Shown: positions 10,782-23,689, counted from the first letter of the stretch. The stretch is DNA of 64,000 nt from Colletotrichum lupini (GCF_023278565.1 NC_064675.1:7502001-7566000), one strand, 5' to 3'. Notes: generated by a model from the letters alone, not told the origin. Numbers and translations: made by a program.

Positions 10782-13700
10782 TTAATTAGTAATTAAAATC
10801 TATTATTATAAATCGGTAAGGTATTTTACTACGTAAAAGAGACGACTTTTTAATATTATACAGAATAAGAGATTCGTACTAATTAACTTTATAAAAATAA
10901 ATAAAAAAAGAGGCGATTCTTAAATACTATACGGAATTAAGTAATCGTAGCCCTTTACTACTTATAAAAGGTCGACGTTTACTATGTTAAACTATATTAA
11001 TTAATAGAACTACTTAAATAACTAGCCTTTTACTATCGCCCCGAGTAGCTTTTTTACTAAACGACTTTTTTATAGCCGGCTTATAATTAGAAATTAACTA
11101 ATTAAATTAGTAAAGAAAAATACCTACGTAACGACTACTTACTTAATTAATTAGCATAACGAACGAGCTTGATAATATAATATAAAAAAGTACTACGTAA
11201 TTAAAAAAAGGGATTTTTAAATATAAATATTCTTATTTAGTAATAAAAGTAACTTTATAAGAGTTATTAAGTTAAGAGATTTATAGTATATAAAAAAGTC
11301 TATTATTACGAGGATTTTATAAATACGACCTTAAGCCCGTAATTTAAATAACCTTCTTATAACTCCCTTAATTACCCCCCGCGTATTACTTAAGAATATA
11401 ATATAAAAGACGGTTTAAAAAGAGAAGAGGGGATTTAGAAATCTTAATAATATTAAGTTAAGAATATTACGGATCTCGGAGATTAACTTAAGAAAAAAGC
11501 GGCTACTTTAAAATAGTCCTACGACCTCCTGCTAAAGTTATTATTAGCTTAAAAAAAAGCTAAAAAACGAGGATCTAAGGGGAAAAAAAAAGAATTTTTT
11601 AAAAAGCCGCTAAAAAGCTTTTTTTTTTATTAGCTCTTAGTACGAGATTACTAATTTTAAGAAATTAACTAAGTAATAAAAGGGATTATTAATAAGTAAT
11701 AATTACCTAACCGTAATTAAATTATAAAAAAGACTACTTAAAAAATATAAAATAGGGTACCGAGAGGCTATAAAAAATAAGATTTTTAAAGTATTTAACC
11801 TTATTACGTACGAGCAATAAGTAAGTATTTTTAATAAGTCCTTAAAATCTACGATTTTATAAAAAAGAGGGCTTAACTTCGTTAACTATACTTAATAGCT
11901 TATATAGTTCTTAATAGCTTATATAGCTCCTTTATAAGCCGCTTAGTATTTATTTTTAACTATTCTTATAAAATATTACTTAAAAAGAGGTAGGTCGAAA
12001 AAAAAAGCTATTTAAAAATTATAAAAAGTACGAGGCTTAAGAGGCTAGAAGTATACGGGATAGTAGAAATCGGTAATTAGTAAAGATCCCGAGACTAATT
12101 ACTATATCTTTTTATAATAATATAAACGTCTATCGCTATTATTATAAAAAAGAACTACTAAAACTTACCTTTTTATATTAAATAAAAAGGAGGATCTTAG
12201 TAAGTACGATAGCTAGCGATCTAAAAGGGTAGTAGTAATTATTAAAAATAATAAAAACGAGAGTAATAATAAGACGGTAAGAGGAAGCGGGAATCTCTTA
12301 AACCCTAATAAATTCGTTAAGTAGTAATAGTACGGATTTATTATAACTAGCGCGCGGATTAGATATATCTTTATTAAAATTAAATACGTTAGTAACTATT
12401 AATATAAGTATAAGCTAGAGCACGACCCTTAGTAAATTAAAATAAAATAAAAGAGGACGAAACCCGATCTTAAATAGAATCCTAATCCCTTATAAATAAA
12501 TAAATATTAACCCGGACTATTAAGGGACGTAGATATATAGAATCGTAAATTAATTTAATAATAAGTAAATTAACGTAGTATTAATCTATTTAACTAAGGT
12601 TTATAAGAAAAAGGGGCTATAGGGGTAACCCCTATTTTACGAGATTGTAAACGACCTTAGTTACTAGCTAGATAAATAGTTTATAAGCACAAGCCTAGGG
12701 ATTATAAAAGTAGTTAATAAATTCCTCTATAGGCGAGGGGTATTACTAACGTAATTATAATTATAAGAGCTATATAAAATACTAGTAGCGATAATTATAA
12801 AAGAGGAATTCGTACTATAGAACTAGGTATAGGTTAATAGAGCGTATAATCGCTTTAACGAATTTAAAAAAAGGGTAAACGACTTAGATTTCCTCCCTAT
12901 AATTACTAACGGAAATCTATTATTATAAAAGGATATACTAAGGTAAAATATAATACTAAAAGTACGATAATTAATAATTCTGCCTATTTCGATCTATAAC
13001 TCGTTATTATTACTAATATAAAATTCGGCGCTAATTAGCTAATAAAAAAGGAAGTAGACAACTTAAAGTTACTAATAATACGTAGCGACGTAAGGATTAT
13101 ATATAAATACCGAAAATCTAGTAATAAATACGAGGTAATTTATAGACTTTAAAAAGATTTTTTTAAAAAAGAAATTATACTCTAGAGGGAAGTATAAGGT
13201 CTTATAAAAAACCCTAACGATGTTTTACGATTATTATAAAAAAGTCGGAATTAGGGAATACTAGTACTATTTAGTAATTAATATCGTATTTATAAGTAAA
13301 GCCTCTAATTATTATTATAAAGCAGTACGTAATCTCGATTAAAACGACTTTTTTAGTATAATTAACGTAATCTAAAGCCGCTTCGAGACTTATAATAAAA
13401 ACCTAAAGCTCCTATTTAAGCTACGAGCGATTTCTTTTATATTTATAGCTAGGATAATAGAGGGTAAATCGTAAGTAAAGATCTTTAAAAAGCTTATTAA
13501 TTAAATTAATAAGCTAGCGAAAACCTAGCTAAATAAGGGGATAAATAAGCGAAAAGTTAGATATTTTTATACCGTAATTTAGCGTATATTAAAAATAAAA
13601 ATAACTTTATATTAAGTACTTAAAGACTACGAAACGCTCTACTCGAGGCTAAGATCTAACTTTAATATTAAAATAAAAATGCCGCGCTAAACCTACTTCT

Positions 13701-14859
13701 AAATATATAACGGCCCTTATTAATAATATTAGGTCGATCGAACGTATAATAAAAAAAGAAAAGAGGCTAAATACGGTAATTACTAATAAAAAGGCCTAGA
13801 TTTATTAAATAAGTAGAGATCTAATTTATAAATAGGGTAATAAAAAAGGTAATATTATATTTATAAAAAGGATAGATATTAGTTAAGTAACTACTCCGAA
13901 AAAGAGCGTACTAAATCGTACGAATAGTATAAAAAGTTAAGAGTAGTAAATAATAAAACTAGCCCTTATTAATTTAACCAATTCCTTATTATATATAAGG
14001 GCAAATCTGGGGGTACGGAACTTAGTAATAGTAATTAAAATAGCGGCCTAAAGTATATACCCTTAATAAGAGATTCGGAAAATAAAAAAGATCTTACCCC
14101 CTATACTAACGAATTAGATTATAACGAAATTAATAATATTAACTACTCTTTTTTTACCCCGTTAGCCTCTAGAGGATATACGAAGCTAAACGAATAAAAG
14201 GTAATAAAAGCTTTTAATAAGTAGGCTTTTATTTATAAATAGTAAGGGAAGGTCCCTTAGATAACGGATATAGAGGCGGCTAAAAGGGGGAATTTAATAA
14301 GGCTAAAGCCTATTTTTTTAATAATTAAAAAGAAGACGCTATTTCTCTTAATATTTAAAAAAAAAGAATATAGTACTAAGTAAATCTAGGGGTAGCTAGA
14401 GGGGTCCTTTTTATATAACTTAGATCCCTCGAATACTAAGCTTATATAAGTATTTTATACGAGTAAAAGGTACGGCCTAGATAATTTTTATAAGATTATT
14501 TTAAATACTAAAGTATCGTAATAATTAACTAAAGAAAAAGGGTAATTCTAAGTACTATAAAAGATCGCGCTAGTAATACTTAATATATTAATAACGGGTA
14601 TTATAAAAATTAGTTTCGGCTTAAGTAAGGAAATCGTCGCCCTAAGTATAATAAAAATAGAGACGTACTTCGGAACAATAACTTTTTATATTTTACTTAT
14701 TAATACCCTATTTCTCTTATATCTAAAAGATATAGATCGACTAAGTATTATATTTAATAACACGAGGAATAGAATCTTTAGTAATAAGTACTTTAAGATA
14801 GTTAAACGATAATAGGGGTATACGTTTATAAAGCTTATTAATAATACGAAGTTAATTAA

Positions 14860-15373
14860 TGTTACGAAGGTAACTTTGTTTACCTTATTATTCGCCTTAT
14901 TATCAATATTACGTAAGCAAACTACATACTATATTAATCTACGACTTCTGTAAATTATTATAGGTATTGATTATGTAAGCAATACTGCTTATATAAGCTT
15001 ACGTGAGCAATGGAAAGTACTGGAAGGTAACTGAATAATCTGGAATTTACTCGAGGCGGAATTACGTACTACGATTACGCATTCACTTACGTATACGCTT
15101 ATTAATTATATCATAATTAATAAGCAATGGAATATTCTAGTAGGAGGTTTTTATGCCTATATGTAGGCGTGTATTTGCCTACCTAGACCTTTCGTTAAGC
15201 AAGCAACTTCTCATATAGTAATTCAACTATATTACTCTCTTTACTACAAAAACCTCTTTTATATACGCTTATTTCCCCTATATTCATATATTCTTGCTTC
15301 TATATGAATATTCACTTTTTATATTCTTTATAAGAATATCCCGCATTACCTCGTTAAAGCTATACGTGCTAGA
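14860..15373. mobile_element. 514-bp secondary insertion in copy B, solo-LTR-like or non-autonomous
   Basis: Copies B and C align up to B position 14859 and again from 15374; the 514 bp between are absent from C. The insert is flanked by a 5-bp direct repeat, attaa, at 14855-14859 and 15374-15378. It begins TGTTACGAAGGTAAC, which holds a GTTAC/GTAAC inverted repeat, and ends ..GTGCTAGA. It lacks a coding frame, so a solo LTR is likely, although the right end is not a clean CA. Unlike the host element it keeps many CpA and TpG dinucleotides (for example GAGCAATGGAAAG), so it has been little affected by RIP. Confidence 0.65.
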
Positions 15374-18312
15374 ATTAATTACTTAACGAAAAGTAAGTTT
15401 AAAAGACTATACTAGAGATTCGGGTACTTATCGGTTACGAGGCTATATAACTTCTTAAAATAATTAGGTAATAATAATATCGAAATAGGGGCGCTAGAGT
15501 AGTTAATAAAAGTATATTACTAATACTAAATAAATACATAGAGCCTACGTAGATTTAAATTTAAATTACGTAATAAGCTTAACTTTAACTAAGAAATCGT
15601 TATTAATATTTTCTATTTAAATAGTCGGCTAGTACTATATATAATTAACATAGCTATATTTTTTTAAGTAGGGTAATTCCTTTAGGATTTATAAATAAAG
15701 ATAGTATAAGTAGCCCTGCGAAAAAGCTAGATTAATATATACTAAGGACCGCTAGATAGTATTAAAACCGACGCTAGTACTAGCTTTAAATTAATAGAAT
15801 TTAAAGATAATACGACGGCTTACGGTATATAGTTAAAAGTTATACTTATTAAAGCGCACTATAATATTAAAAAGGTAAAAAGGGCATATTAGTAATTAAA
15901 AAGGGCGTTTAGAATTATTAAAGAGGAAAATCCGGATTCTACTAACGACGAATACCTCTAAATAGCACTTAAATACTATAATAATATTATGGGGCCTAAC
16001 GGACTTATATTAACACTATTAGTATTTAAAATATATTTAAAAACGACCTTAGCCTCGCTACTATTACTAAACATAAACTAACGAGCCTAAGTAGTTAAAA
16101 AAGTAATACGGGTACTGCGCGAGGTAAGTATAAAAAAGTAAATTAATAAAGTAATTACTACGTATATTAAGCCCGATATAGGGGGTAATTTAAATATATT
16201 ACTAAATTCGGATATACGAGTATAATATAAAATTACTTAATAGTGGGCTAGGCTATATAAGTTAATTTCCGTTAACGAGCGCTCTTATATAGTCGTAAAA
16301 GATTACGACTAGTTACTTAAAGTATTAATTACGGTAGTTAAACCGTACTATATAGATCCTAACGAGGTAATTTCTAACTTATAAAAAGAAAAAGAGCTAG
16401 GGGAAACTATATAACCCGCAATAAAAGTATAAAACATTATCCTTAATAAAATCGTCGTAATAATACTAATAGACGACGAGGAAAAGGAAATTATTAAAAG
16501 GGTACTAATACTACTAGCGACACGTTATAAAAAACTACGACGGCAAGCCCTAATACGGTAATTTATTATTAATAACGAGGTAATTAATACCTTTTATATA
16601 ATAAAAAAGAAAGCCGATTTCGAGTTAGTAATTAAACTACGTAAAGAAGGCGTAATTATAATTATTAAAAAGCCGTATAAGGGATTAGATCTTATTAAAG
16701 TAGATACTCTTCGTAATCGAGGGGTCTATTAATTTATCCTATATAACTTAGAAAAATATATAAACCTCCGTATATTTAAATTATAAATAGTTCGTAAGAT
16801 TAAAAAGAAAAGAATACCCTAGCCGTACGAGAAGTCTAAATACGTAATTTAGGGGTACGGTAATATTAAAAAGGTAACGCTACTTATATAAGTACTTACT
16901 ATATAGCGCTATACCTAACGATTAATAATAGTATTAATAATATTATTATAAAAGAAGGGATATAAGATTCAGAGCCGTAATATTACTTAGGCCTATAATT
17001 AATCGGCCATAGGGCTTATAAAACAAATCCTAGCCTATTTACTAAAGGAAATAGCTAGTAAGTACCTAAAAGGTACGATTATTAAAGTACTCAAGCTACT
17101 ATATAAGCTCGTAAAATCGGGTACTTATTAATAAGCTACTTATTACGATTTTTATATTAATTAATTATTAATAATTACTTCTACGTACGACCCGTACTTA
17201 TTAATTATAGAGTATAAAAGTAATTAATTTAAAATTGTTTAAATATAGACTAACGATATATTAGGCCTATTTAATATTAATTTTATAAAAAAGGAGAATA
17301 AAGAGCTTTAGAAAGCGGGCTTCGTAGCGAAGCTAAAAGAGGTCCTTATAATAAATACCCCCCTAGTATTTAACGGCGGGATTCTTATAATTAAAAAGGA
17401 AACCGTCGTTTTTTAGTAAAAGGGGTAGGGTAAGAAAATTAACCTTATTAATCCGAATATAATTAATATTAAAAAGCGGTATAAGGCTAAGCTCGCGCGA
17501 GGGGTATATATTATAAGTATTTATTAGCCCGAGGTAACTTTTAACTATATTAAAATAGTATAAGTTATAAATCTAACTAAACGAGACGTCGAGGTACTTA
17601 ATAAGTAGCTTAAGTAATAATAAACGAATCTTAATTAAGGTCTCGTTTATTACTTAATCGACCTTATAACTAATAAGCTCTACGTCTTTATTAATAAGTT
17701 ATTTATAAATCATAACGACCTTATTTTATAATTAGGGTATATTATTATCCTAGTTAACGAGAGTATAGGTAAGAGCGAATTTACTATATATAATAATATA
17801 ATTTATTACTCGTTAATTAAAAATAAGCGGGTAATAAGAAGTATATTAGTATTAGAGGTCTATAATATAATTAATAATATTAACCTTTTTTATATAATTT
17901 TAATAATACTAAAGAAGATTACTAATCGAATTAGCTTTCTACTTATTCTAATAGTTATTTATACTAATTCTTACTTACTATATAAATACTTTATTAAATT
18001 AGGAACAATAAAGAAAAAGAAGCTTATAATTAATATTATAACCCTTAGGCAATTATGTAAAAGGCGCGAGATACTTAAGATCCGTTAGATTAATAATAAA
18101 AATAACTTTATAAATACTTTTATAAAAACAGTATTAAATAAGGGATTGGAGTAATTCGTAAGTAATAGAAAAGTTATTATACAAATAGAGGGATAGGTTG
18201 TATAAAAAAAGTAAAGAAAAAGGGGAAAAGGAGACGACTTAGTAAACGGGCCCGAGGTCGAATTATACTTCTAATTATAGTAGTTAAATCGATAAAAAAA
18301 AGAGAAAGTTAG

Positions 18313-18517
18313 TATTAAATTAAAAGTCTAATTTAACTACGGTATATAGCTAACTACGTAGGGGCTAATTAGGGGCCCTATTTACGATTATTATAGCTAG
18401 CTTAACCTATAGTTAGAACCTCCTTTTTATACTTACTACGCAGATATTTATATAGTTTAATTAATCTCTTTATTAACTACGGTTCGAACTAACTACCCTG
18501 TAATAGGGATACTAATA
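18313..18517 (+). repeat. 3' LTR of copy B (205 bp)
   Basis: Begins TATTAAATTAAAAG, ends GGGATACTAATA, and is followed by the gatgg target copy. A purine tract precedes it immediately. Confidence 0.9.
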
Positions 18518-19519
18518 GATGGACTCAGCGACGTATTTCCAGCTTTCTTTCACACCATTCAATTCGTCGTCACGTATGATTTGAGTAGCAGAGAATACTG
18601 CTTCGAGGAAGTGCCTGTGATTTGCTCCGAAGTTGGACGCTCTTTCTTCCAGAGAATTCGAGGCAAGCTTGAGGAATTGAAGCAATGAAAAGTATCTTTT
18701 GGATACCTGCAATGACCGATCGAACATCAATTCGTCCAGCCGATGCGTGTCCTGGATCTCATGCATCTACGACAACTTGAGTAAGCACTCAACATTATTT
18801 GCAGTAGTGGGGTGTGTACACCAATGTGTTCCTCCATGAACGGCACAAAGGTAAGTAGGTAGTATCTAAGCTGGAAGTCAAAAGATTTTAGGAAAGTATT
18901 AACTAACCTGTATGGACGTTTCAACTTCAATGACATCCAATATCTCATGCCAGCGCTGCTCCCAGGTACCCATTATTGTGAAAATAATGAGCAAATGATG
19001 GCAAATTCCAGAAGGCTGGAGGGGTTGTGTAGGCCCTTTGCTATTCCTCACTAAGTTACTCAATGATTATGGAGAAAGATTGTGTTCCACTTTGTCATCA
19101 GCTAGTATGACGGTTGTGTACTTTGAACCTGTCGAAATCTCGTCCAGAGTAGTCACCACGGTTGATCTCCTTTCAAGGACCGTAGATCTCCGTTCATCCG
19201 ACATAATGTCTCTCCACTTCCCGTTGACCGTGGTCCGCGTCTGTCTCAATGTCGAATACTTTGCCAGTGGGACCGAGTTGATCCGTCTGAAGATGGAAAA
19301 GAGTAGATCTATCCCAGAACCTCCTGCTCCTCCAAGAACGCTCGCCGCTAACATGGCCGTCAACGAACCAGGCCCAACTTGTCGAGCCTGTTGATGAGTG
19401 TAGTCGCTGTCAGACGGGTCTATGGGATATTATGGCCCAAAAATACTCCCAAGTTCTCTGCACAGCAGAATGCCTTCCTCATATGTTTGCTGATCCTCTA
19501 TGTCCGGGAAATGTATCAA
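18518..19519 (-). pseudogene. CorA-like Mg2+ transporter family gene, 5' exons, upstream of Copia element B
   Basis: Minus-strand coding sequence that joins in frame to 10571 once element B and one target copy are removed. Exon 18518-18766 encodes RLDELMFDRSLQVSKRYF and a long helix. Intron 18767-18907 (GTTAGT..CGTAG) separates it from a longer exon encoding SGICHHLLIIF, a WEQRW-x-EILD block and, further upstream, an Ala/Gly-rich AML-AASVLGG segment. This is the order of the cytosolic domain of fungal CorA-like proteins. The longer exon is open except for two TAA codons, at 19067-19069 and 19430-19432, both explained by CAA-to-TAA change. The true 5' end is not resolved: a TAG at 19520-19522 may be a stop or part of a TTTAG splice acceptor. 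The whole gene is non-functional. Confidence 0.75.
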
Positions 19520-19971
19520 CTAAACCCAGTAGCTTATACTAAAGACAAGTCTCATGGATCCTCGACCTGCTCCCGTCGGATCAGATGGCCGTGTAAATGT
19601 TTAACATTGAGAACGGCAGTGGGTCGTGATGTAGCGCGGGAGTATATAGGAGGAAATAATTCCAATAATTTATTCCGAGCTCGCAGGTGAAAGCCAACTT
19701 GATAGAGAGGCCAACACTGGTATGCTCAATGTCGATCTCCTAAGAACACGCGACTTGACCATCCTGTTCCGTTGACAATTATCATTTTACTGCGCCAATG
19801 TGCTAAGGAGGGAAACAAACAATCTCAACGTACTAAACTTTACCCAATAGTGTCTCGACCCGATCCTATAGTGTTAGTATTAGTATGAGAACCTCACGAT
19901 ATCTTTTATCTACAGGGTGTTAAACGAACCGTTTAACTGGAAAGAAACGGTGTCCTAGACTAATTTACGGA
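19520..19971. other. Spacer between CorA-like 5' exons and hAT element
   Basis: GC-intermediate sequence. It may contain the first exon and promoter of the broken CorA-like gene. A perfect inverted repeat GTTAAACG/CGTTTAAC separated by 3 bp lies near 19919-19937. The last 8 bases (tttacgga, 19964-19971) are the left target duplication of the hAT-like element. Confidence 0.45.
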
Positions 19972-22900
19972 TAGCGCTTATACCCATATAAACAAATCAA
20001 ATATAAGGTTCGTATTTAATTATTTAGCTTATTTCTCGCGCTATATTTAATTATTAATAATTAATTAATAAATTTAACTAATTTCTTAATTAGGAATTAA
20101 ATAAAGTTATTATAAAAGTCCTTATAATACTAACTTATAGACTTTACCTCGATTAGCTCTTTTAATTAAAAAATTAACCTCTTATTTTTATAATACCGCT
20201 ACGAAGCTAGTTCTTAAGATATTAGACCTCTTTCAGTATAGAGGATCTTATTAATAATTATTATAAAATTAAAATTAACTTCGTAAAGCTAAATATCTTC
20301 TCGTAGTCTATTGTTATTATAAGGATTATAAAAATATTAAGTATAAGCTTACTTAATATTAGATAGGTTAGCTAATAGTTAATTTATTATTAGATTAGGT
20401 TAAGGACCGGCTAAGGGATAATTTATAAATAATATTAATTAAGCTTAGGCGCGTAGTTAATTACTACGTTTATTATTCGAGATATTAACTATTACTAATA
20501 TTACGAGTCTTTTATAATACTCTTTAGAATTATAAAGGTATTAAAATAGCTTATAATTATTATAATAAAAGAGGAGGACTTAGATAACGAAGAAGAGGAG
20601 GACTTATTATCTCGTTTATATACTATTTTTATTAATAATTATAAAGTCCTTTTTTTATATTAAATAGCTAGTAGCTTTACTCGGGCATATCCTACCTTTT
20701 TTTAACTATTTTAATCCTTACTTAGGGTAAAAAATAATTATTATAGTATAAAGTAGAGAGTTACTTAATTTAGTATAATACTTATTAAAGACTTACTAAG
20801 TATTAATAATTAATAATTAAAAGTATCCTCGTAAATTAAAATTATTACTAAGAAGTAGCTCTATTTACTTTTTAAGTATATACTTAAACTAAATATAATA
20901 AGGGATATTACTTAAGGTTAAAAGTTAAGAAAGAGGTTAGGATATAAATTAATAACGAGCTAATTACTAACGAGGTAATATTATTTATATTAATTATAAT
21001 TATAATATTATAATTTAAAAAGCTATAAAATCTATTTTTTTTTAAAAGGTTTATTATATAACTTTTTTTACTCCTCGAGATAGTTAATAAGGTACTTGAG
21101 ACTTACTATTATTTCTTATAAATAGCTATAATCGTCTCCTTTACCTTAGCCCTAGTATTTTATTATTTAAAAATAAAATAGCTTAAATATTACCTTTAGC
21201 TCGGCTAATAGCTACTAGTTATTATTATTAAAAACGTCCTTAATAAGGATCTATTATTTTAAACTTTTATAAGCTCGACTAATTATTAAAAAAGTATAAA
21301 TCTGCTTTTTTTTTATAAAGAGCGCTATATTATAAAGTATATTAAATTTTATTTTATATTATTATTAAGCGTTAGTATAAGCTTGTATAATAACTCCTTA
21401 AAAAGAGTAAATATATTATTTTTATTAATCTTATTATTAACCTTAAGGAAGGCTTTATATTATTAAAGTAATAAGTAAATAAATTTAATAACGTTTTAAA
21501 GCTTACTAATAGGGCCCCTTATGCGCTAGAGGTTAAGATCTTTTTAAAGTTATTTAGTATTAATTAATATATCTAATTTTTACTCGAATACCTCTTTATT
21601 ATTACTAAATAAAAAGGCCTTATTAATGAGGTTAAGAATATAACCGTAGTACTTTATTTTTTAGTTAAGCATATTTTCTTAGGTATAGGTATAAAATAAT
21701 ATAAGATATAAATAACTTAGGTAAGTATCGTTATTTAAGGTATTATTATAAATAACTACTCTAACTTAGTTACCTAATTCTTAGTTATTTATTACCGATT
21801 TTATAGTTTAAATAATATTAGCTCTATTATAAGTACTATACTATTATTATAGAATAATAAAGTATTATATTTATTACTTAGTATAGTTTAAAAAGTAAGT
21901 AAAAACGGTAATAATAGTATTTTATATTAATAAGGTCTATAAATTAAATAATAAATAAACTTTTATTATTAACCTCTAGATTTCTACCCTAATTATATCT
22001 TTTTTCTTAATAAAGATCTTACTTAGCTCCTTCTTTATATTTTCATATAATAATAAGAGTTCGTTAGTAATATTATAATTTAATTAATAAAAGAGGGCCC
22101 GGAAGTAAAGATTATAAAGAGTTATAAATAAGCTATTATCATTAATAATATACCTAATTATTAATTCCTTAATTCTTATTATTTAGCCCTTTACAATAAT
22201 ATTAAAAATAAGTTTTTATTCTTTTAGTATAAAGTCGTATTTAGAAAATTTTAATAAATATAACGACTCGCTAAAGCTTAGATCTATTATTTAGTATTTT
22301 AACTTTAAATAAGCCGTTACTAAGCTCGTAGTTACTATTTTAAAATAAGTAATAATACTTATTTCGTTATAGTAATAATAAAACTAAAAAACTTTATTTT
22401 AAATATTTTTATTATAGATCTTTTAAGCGAAGACCCCCTTTAAGTAAATCTACGACTTCCTTAGCCTTATACCCTTTTATAATATTAAATCGTTATTAAT
22501 AAAAGTCCTCTTTTTCTAAATTATTTTTAAAAGGGCGAGGAGGCTATTATAATTATTAAAATTAGTTAATAATACGAAGCTAGCGTTAATTAGGGTTTAT
22601 AGTTATAAAATAATTTAAAATAGCGGCTACGTATTAAAAATCGTACGATTTATTACTAATTAATTAATTACGATATAGTAAATTGATTAATATATAATTT
22701 AATTAATATTAATAATAATTATAATAGTTATAAAAGGTTAGAAATAATAGTACATAACTTCGTTAGTTTTATTAATATTAAGAAAAGGGGGTACTAGAGG
22801 TTTTTTAAATTCTTAAATATAATAAAATACTAAATTTAGAGCTCTATAATACTTAGGCTTTTTTTTTTATAATAATTATTAATAATTTATTTAGTTAAGT

Positions 22901-23182
22901 AGTATAATACCGAATTTATAATTATAAATAAGGAGTTATAAGTTCGAATCCCGCTCTAGGTATTTATATTCCTAATTATAAACTTTCATAAAATATAGTT
23001 AAAAATATCGATTTTTAATTAGCCCGGCCCCGGATTTTCTTTTTTTTAAGCAACCTTATATTTAATTAAATATGTTAAATATAGGGCCTTACGATATTTA
23101 ATTATTTAACTTACTAAAATTCCTATATTTAACTATTTGTTTGACTTATTTATTTAATTAATTTAAATAGGTATAAGCGCTG
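19972..23182. mobile_element. hAT-like DNA transposon (E), RIP-degraded
   Basis: 3,211 bp of AT-rich, CpA-depleted sequence with short terminal inverted repeats: TAGCGCTTATACC on the left (19972-19984) and GGTATAAGCGCTG on the right (23170-23182). The TIR is therefore CAGCGCTTATACC with one RIP-type C-to-T change. It is flanked by 8-bp direct repeats, tttacgga (19964-19971) and ttcacgga (23183-23190), which differ by one C-to-T change in CpA context. An 8-bp duplication with a CAG-starting TIR indicates the hAT superfamily. No transposase frame survives and its strand cannot be told. A tRNA-like segment lies near the right end. Confidence 0.75.
22889..22962 (+). ncRNA. Candidate RIP-degraded tRNA or tRNA-derived sequence inside hAT element
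   Basis: A B-box/T-arm sequence GTTCGAATCCCGC (22942-22954) is well preserved. The 5' side of the T-stem now reads ATAAG where GCGGG would pair with CCCGC; every difference is C-to-T or G-to-A. Upstream, TTTAGTTAAGTAGTATAATACC resembles a D-arm/A-box about 35-40 nt before the B-box, and TCTAGGTA could be the 3' acceptor strand. The anticodon cannot be read. No intact cloverleaf remains, so this is a relic at best. Confidence 0.35.
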
Positions 23183-23190
23183 TTCACGGA

Positions 23191-23418
23191 GTAGCACGCG
23201 CCTCCGGAACTTAATGGACTTACATCCGGGATAAAAAGCTCGCGCGTTCTATGACGGATAGTTTTAAAGTTTGACTGATAAAAGCTACGGATCCTTGATC
23301 TAACGCATATATAGAGCGCACGCGCATCTTTTCCTTCTAGGGCTGGAAGTTCGACCAACTGGAACTTGGTTCTGACGTAGTACGTGTATTGTGTATATGC
23401 AATTTCAAAATACTGTTC
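23191..23418. other. Short host sequence between hAT element and disrupted gene
   Basis: GC-normal DNA downstream of the stop codon of the gene cut by copy C, probably its 3' untranslated region. A 66-codon minus-strand frame here has no recognisable feature. Confidence 0.4.
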
Positions 23419-23487
23419 CTAGAGGCCTATGCGGAGGGGATCTTCCGTGAATTCCTCGAGAATCGATGTCGAAGCACTAGCTTTCTT
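23419..23487 (-). pseudogene. C-terminal exon fragment of the hypothetical gene split by copy C
   Basis: Reading on from the host frame at 30285 after removing the element and one 5-bp target copy, 21 sense codons continue without a break to a TAG at 23419-23421. The joint codon is AAA. The acidic segment LEEFTEDPLRIGL ends the protein. The target copy here is ttctt against ttctc at 30285-30289, one C-to-T change. Confidence 0.8.
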
Positions 23488-23689
23488 TATTAGTATCCCT
23501 ATTATAGGGTAGTTAGTTCGAACCGTAGTTAATAAAGAGATTAATTAAACTATTTAGATATTTGCGTAGGTATAAAAAGGAGGTTCTAACCGTAGGTTGG
23601 GCTAGCTACGATAATTATAAATAGGGCCCCTAATTAGCCCCTACGTAGTTAGCTATATACCGCGGTCGAATTAGACTTCTAATCTAATA
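23488..23689 (-). repeat. 3' LTR of copy C (202 bp)
   Basis: Left-hand LTR. On the minus strand it starts TATTAGATTAGAAG and ends GGGATACTAATA. A purine-rich tract (AAAAAAAAGAGAAAG) lies immediately before it on the minus strand. Confidence 0.9.

Larger units (their letters stand above)
10577..18517 (+). mobile_element. Full-length Ty1/Copia LTR retrotransposon copy B, heavily RIP-mutated
   Basis: 7,941 bp bounded by two 205-bp direct LTRs. Flanks are aatag (10572-10576) and gatgg (18518-18522): a 5-bp duplication once two G-to-A changes in TpG context are allowed. The interior is AT-rich, nearly free of CpA/TpG and full of stops. Degenerate Gag-Pol order can be followed by comparison with copy C: the protease/GAG-pre-integrase region near 14570-14770 and RT/RNaseH near 17640-18150, so integrase precedes RT, the Ty1/Copia order. 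A purine-rich tract (AAAAAAAGAGAAAG) ends just before the 3' LTR. It carries a secondary 514-bp insertion at 14860-15373. It is inserted antisense into the CorA-like gene. Confidence 0.92.
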
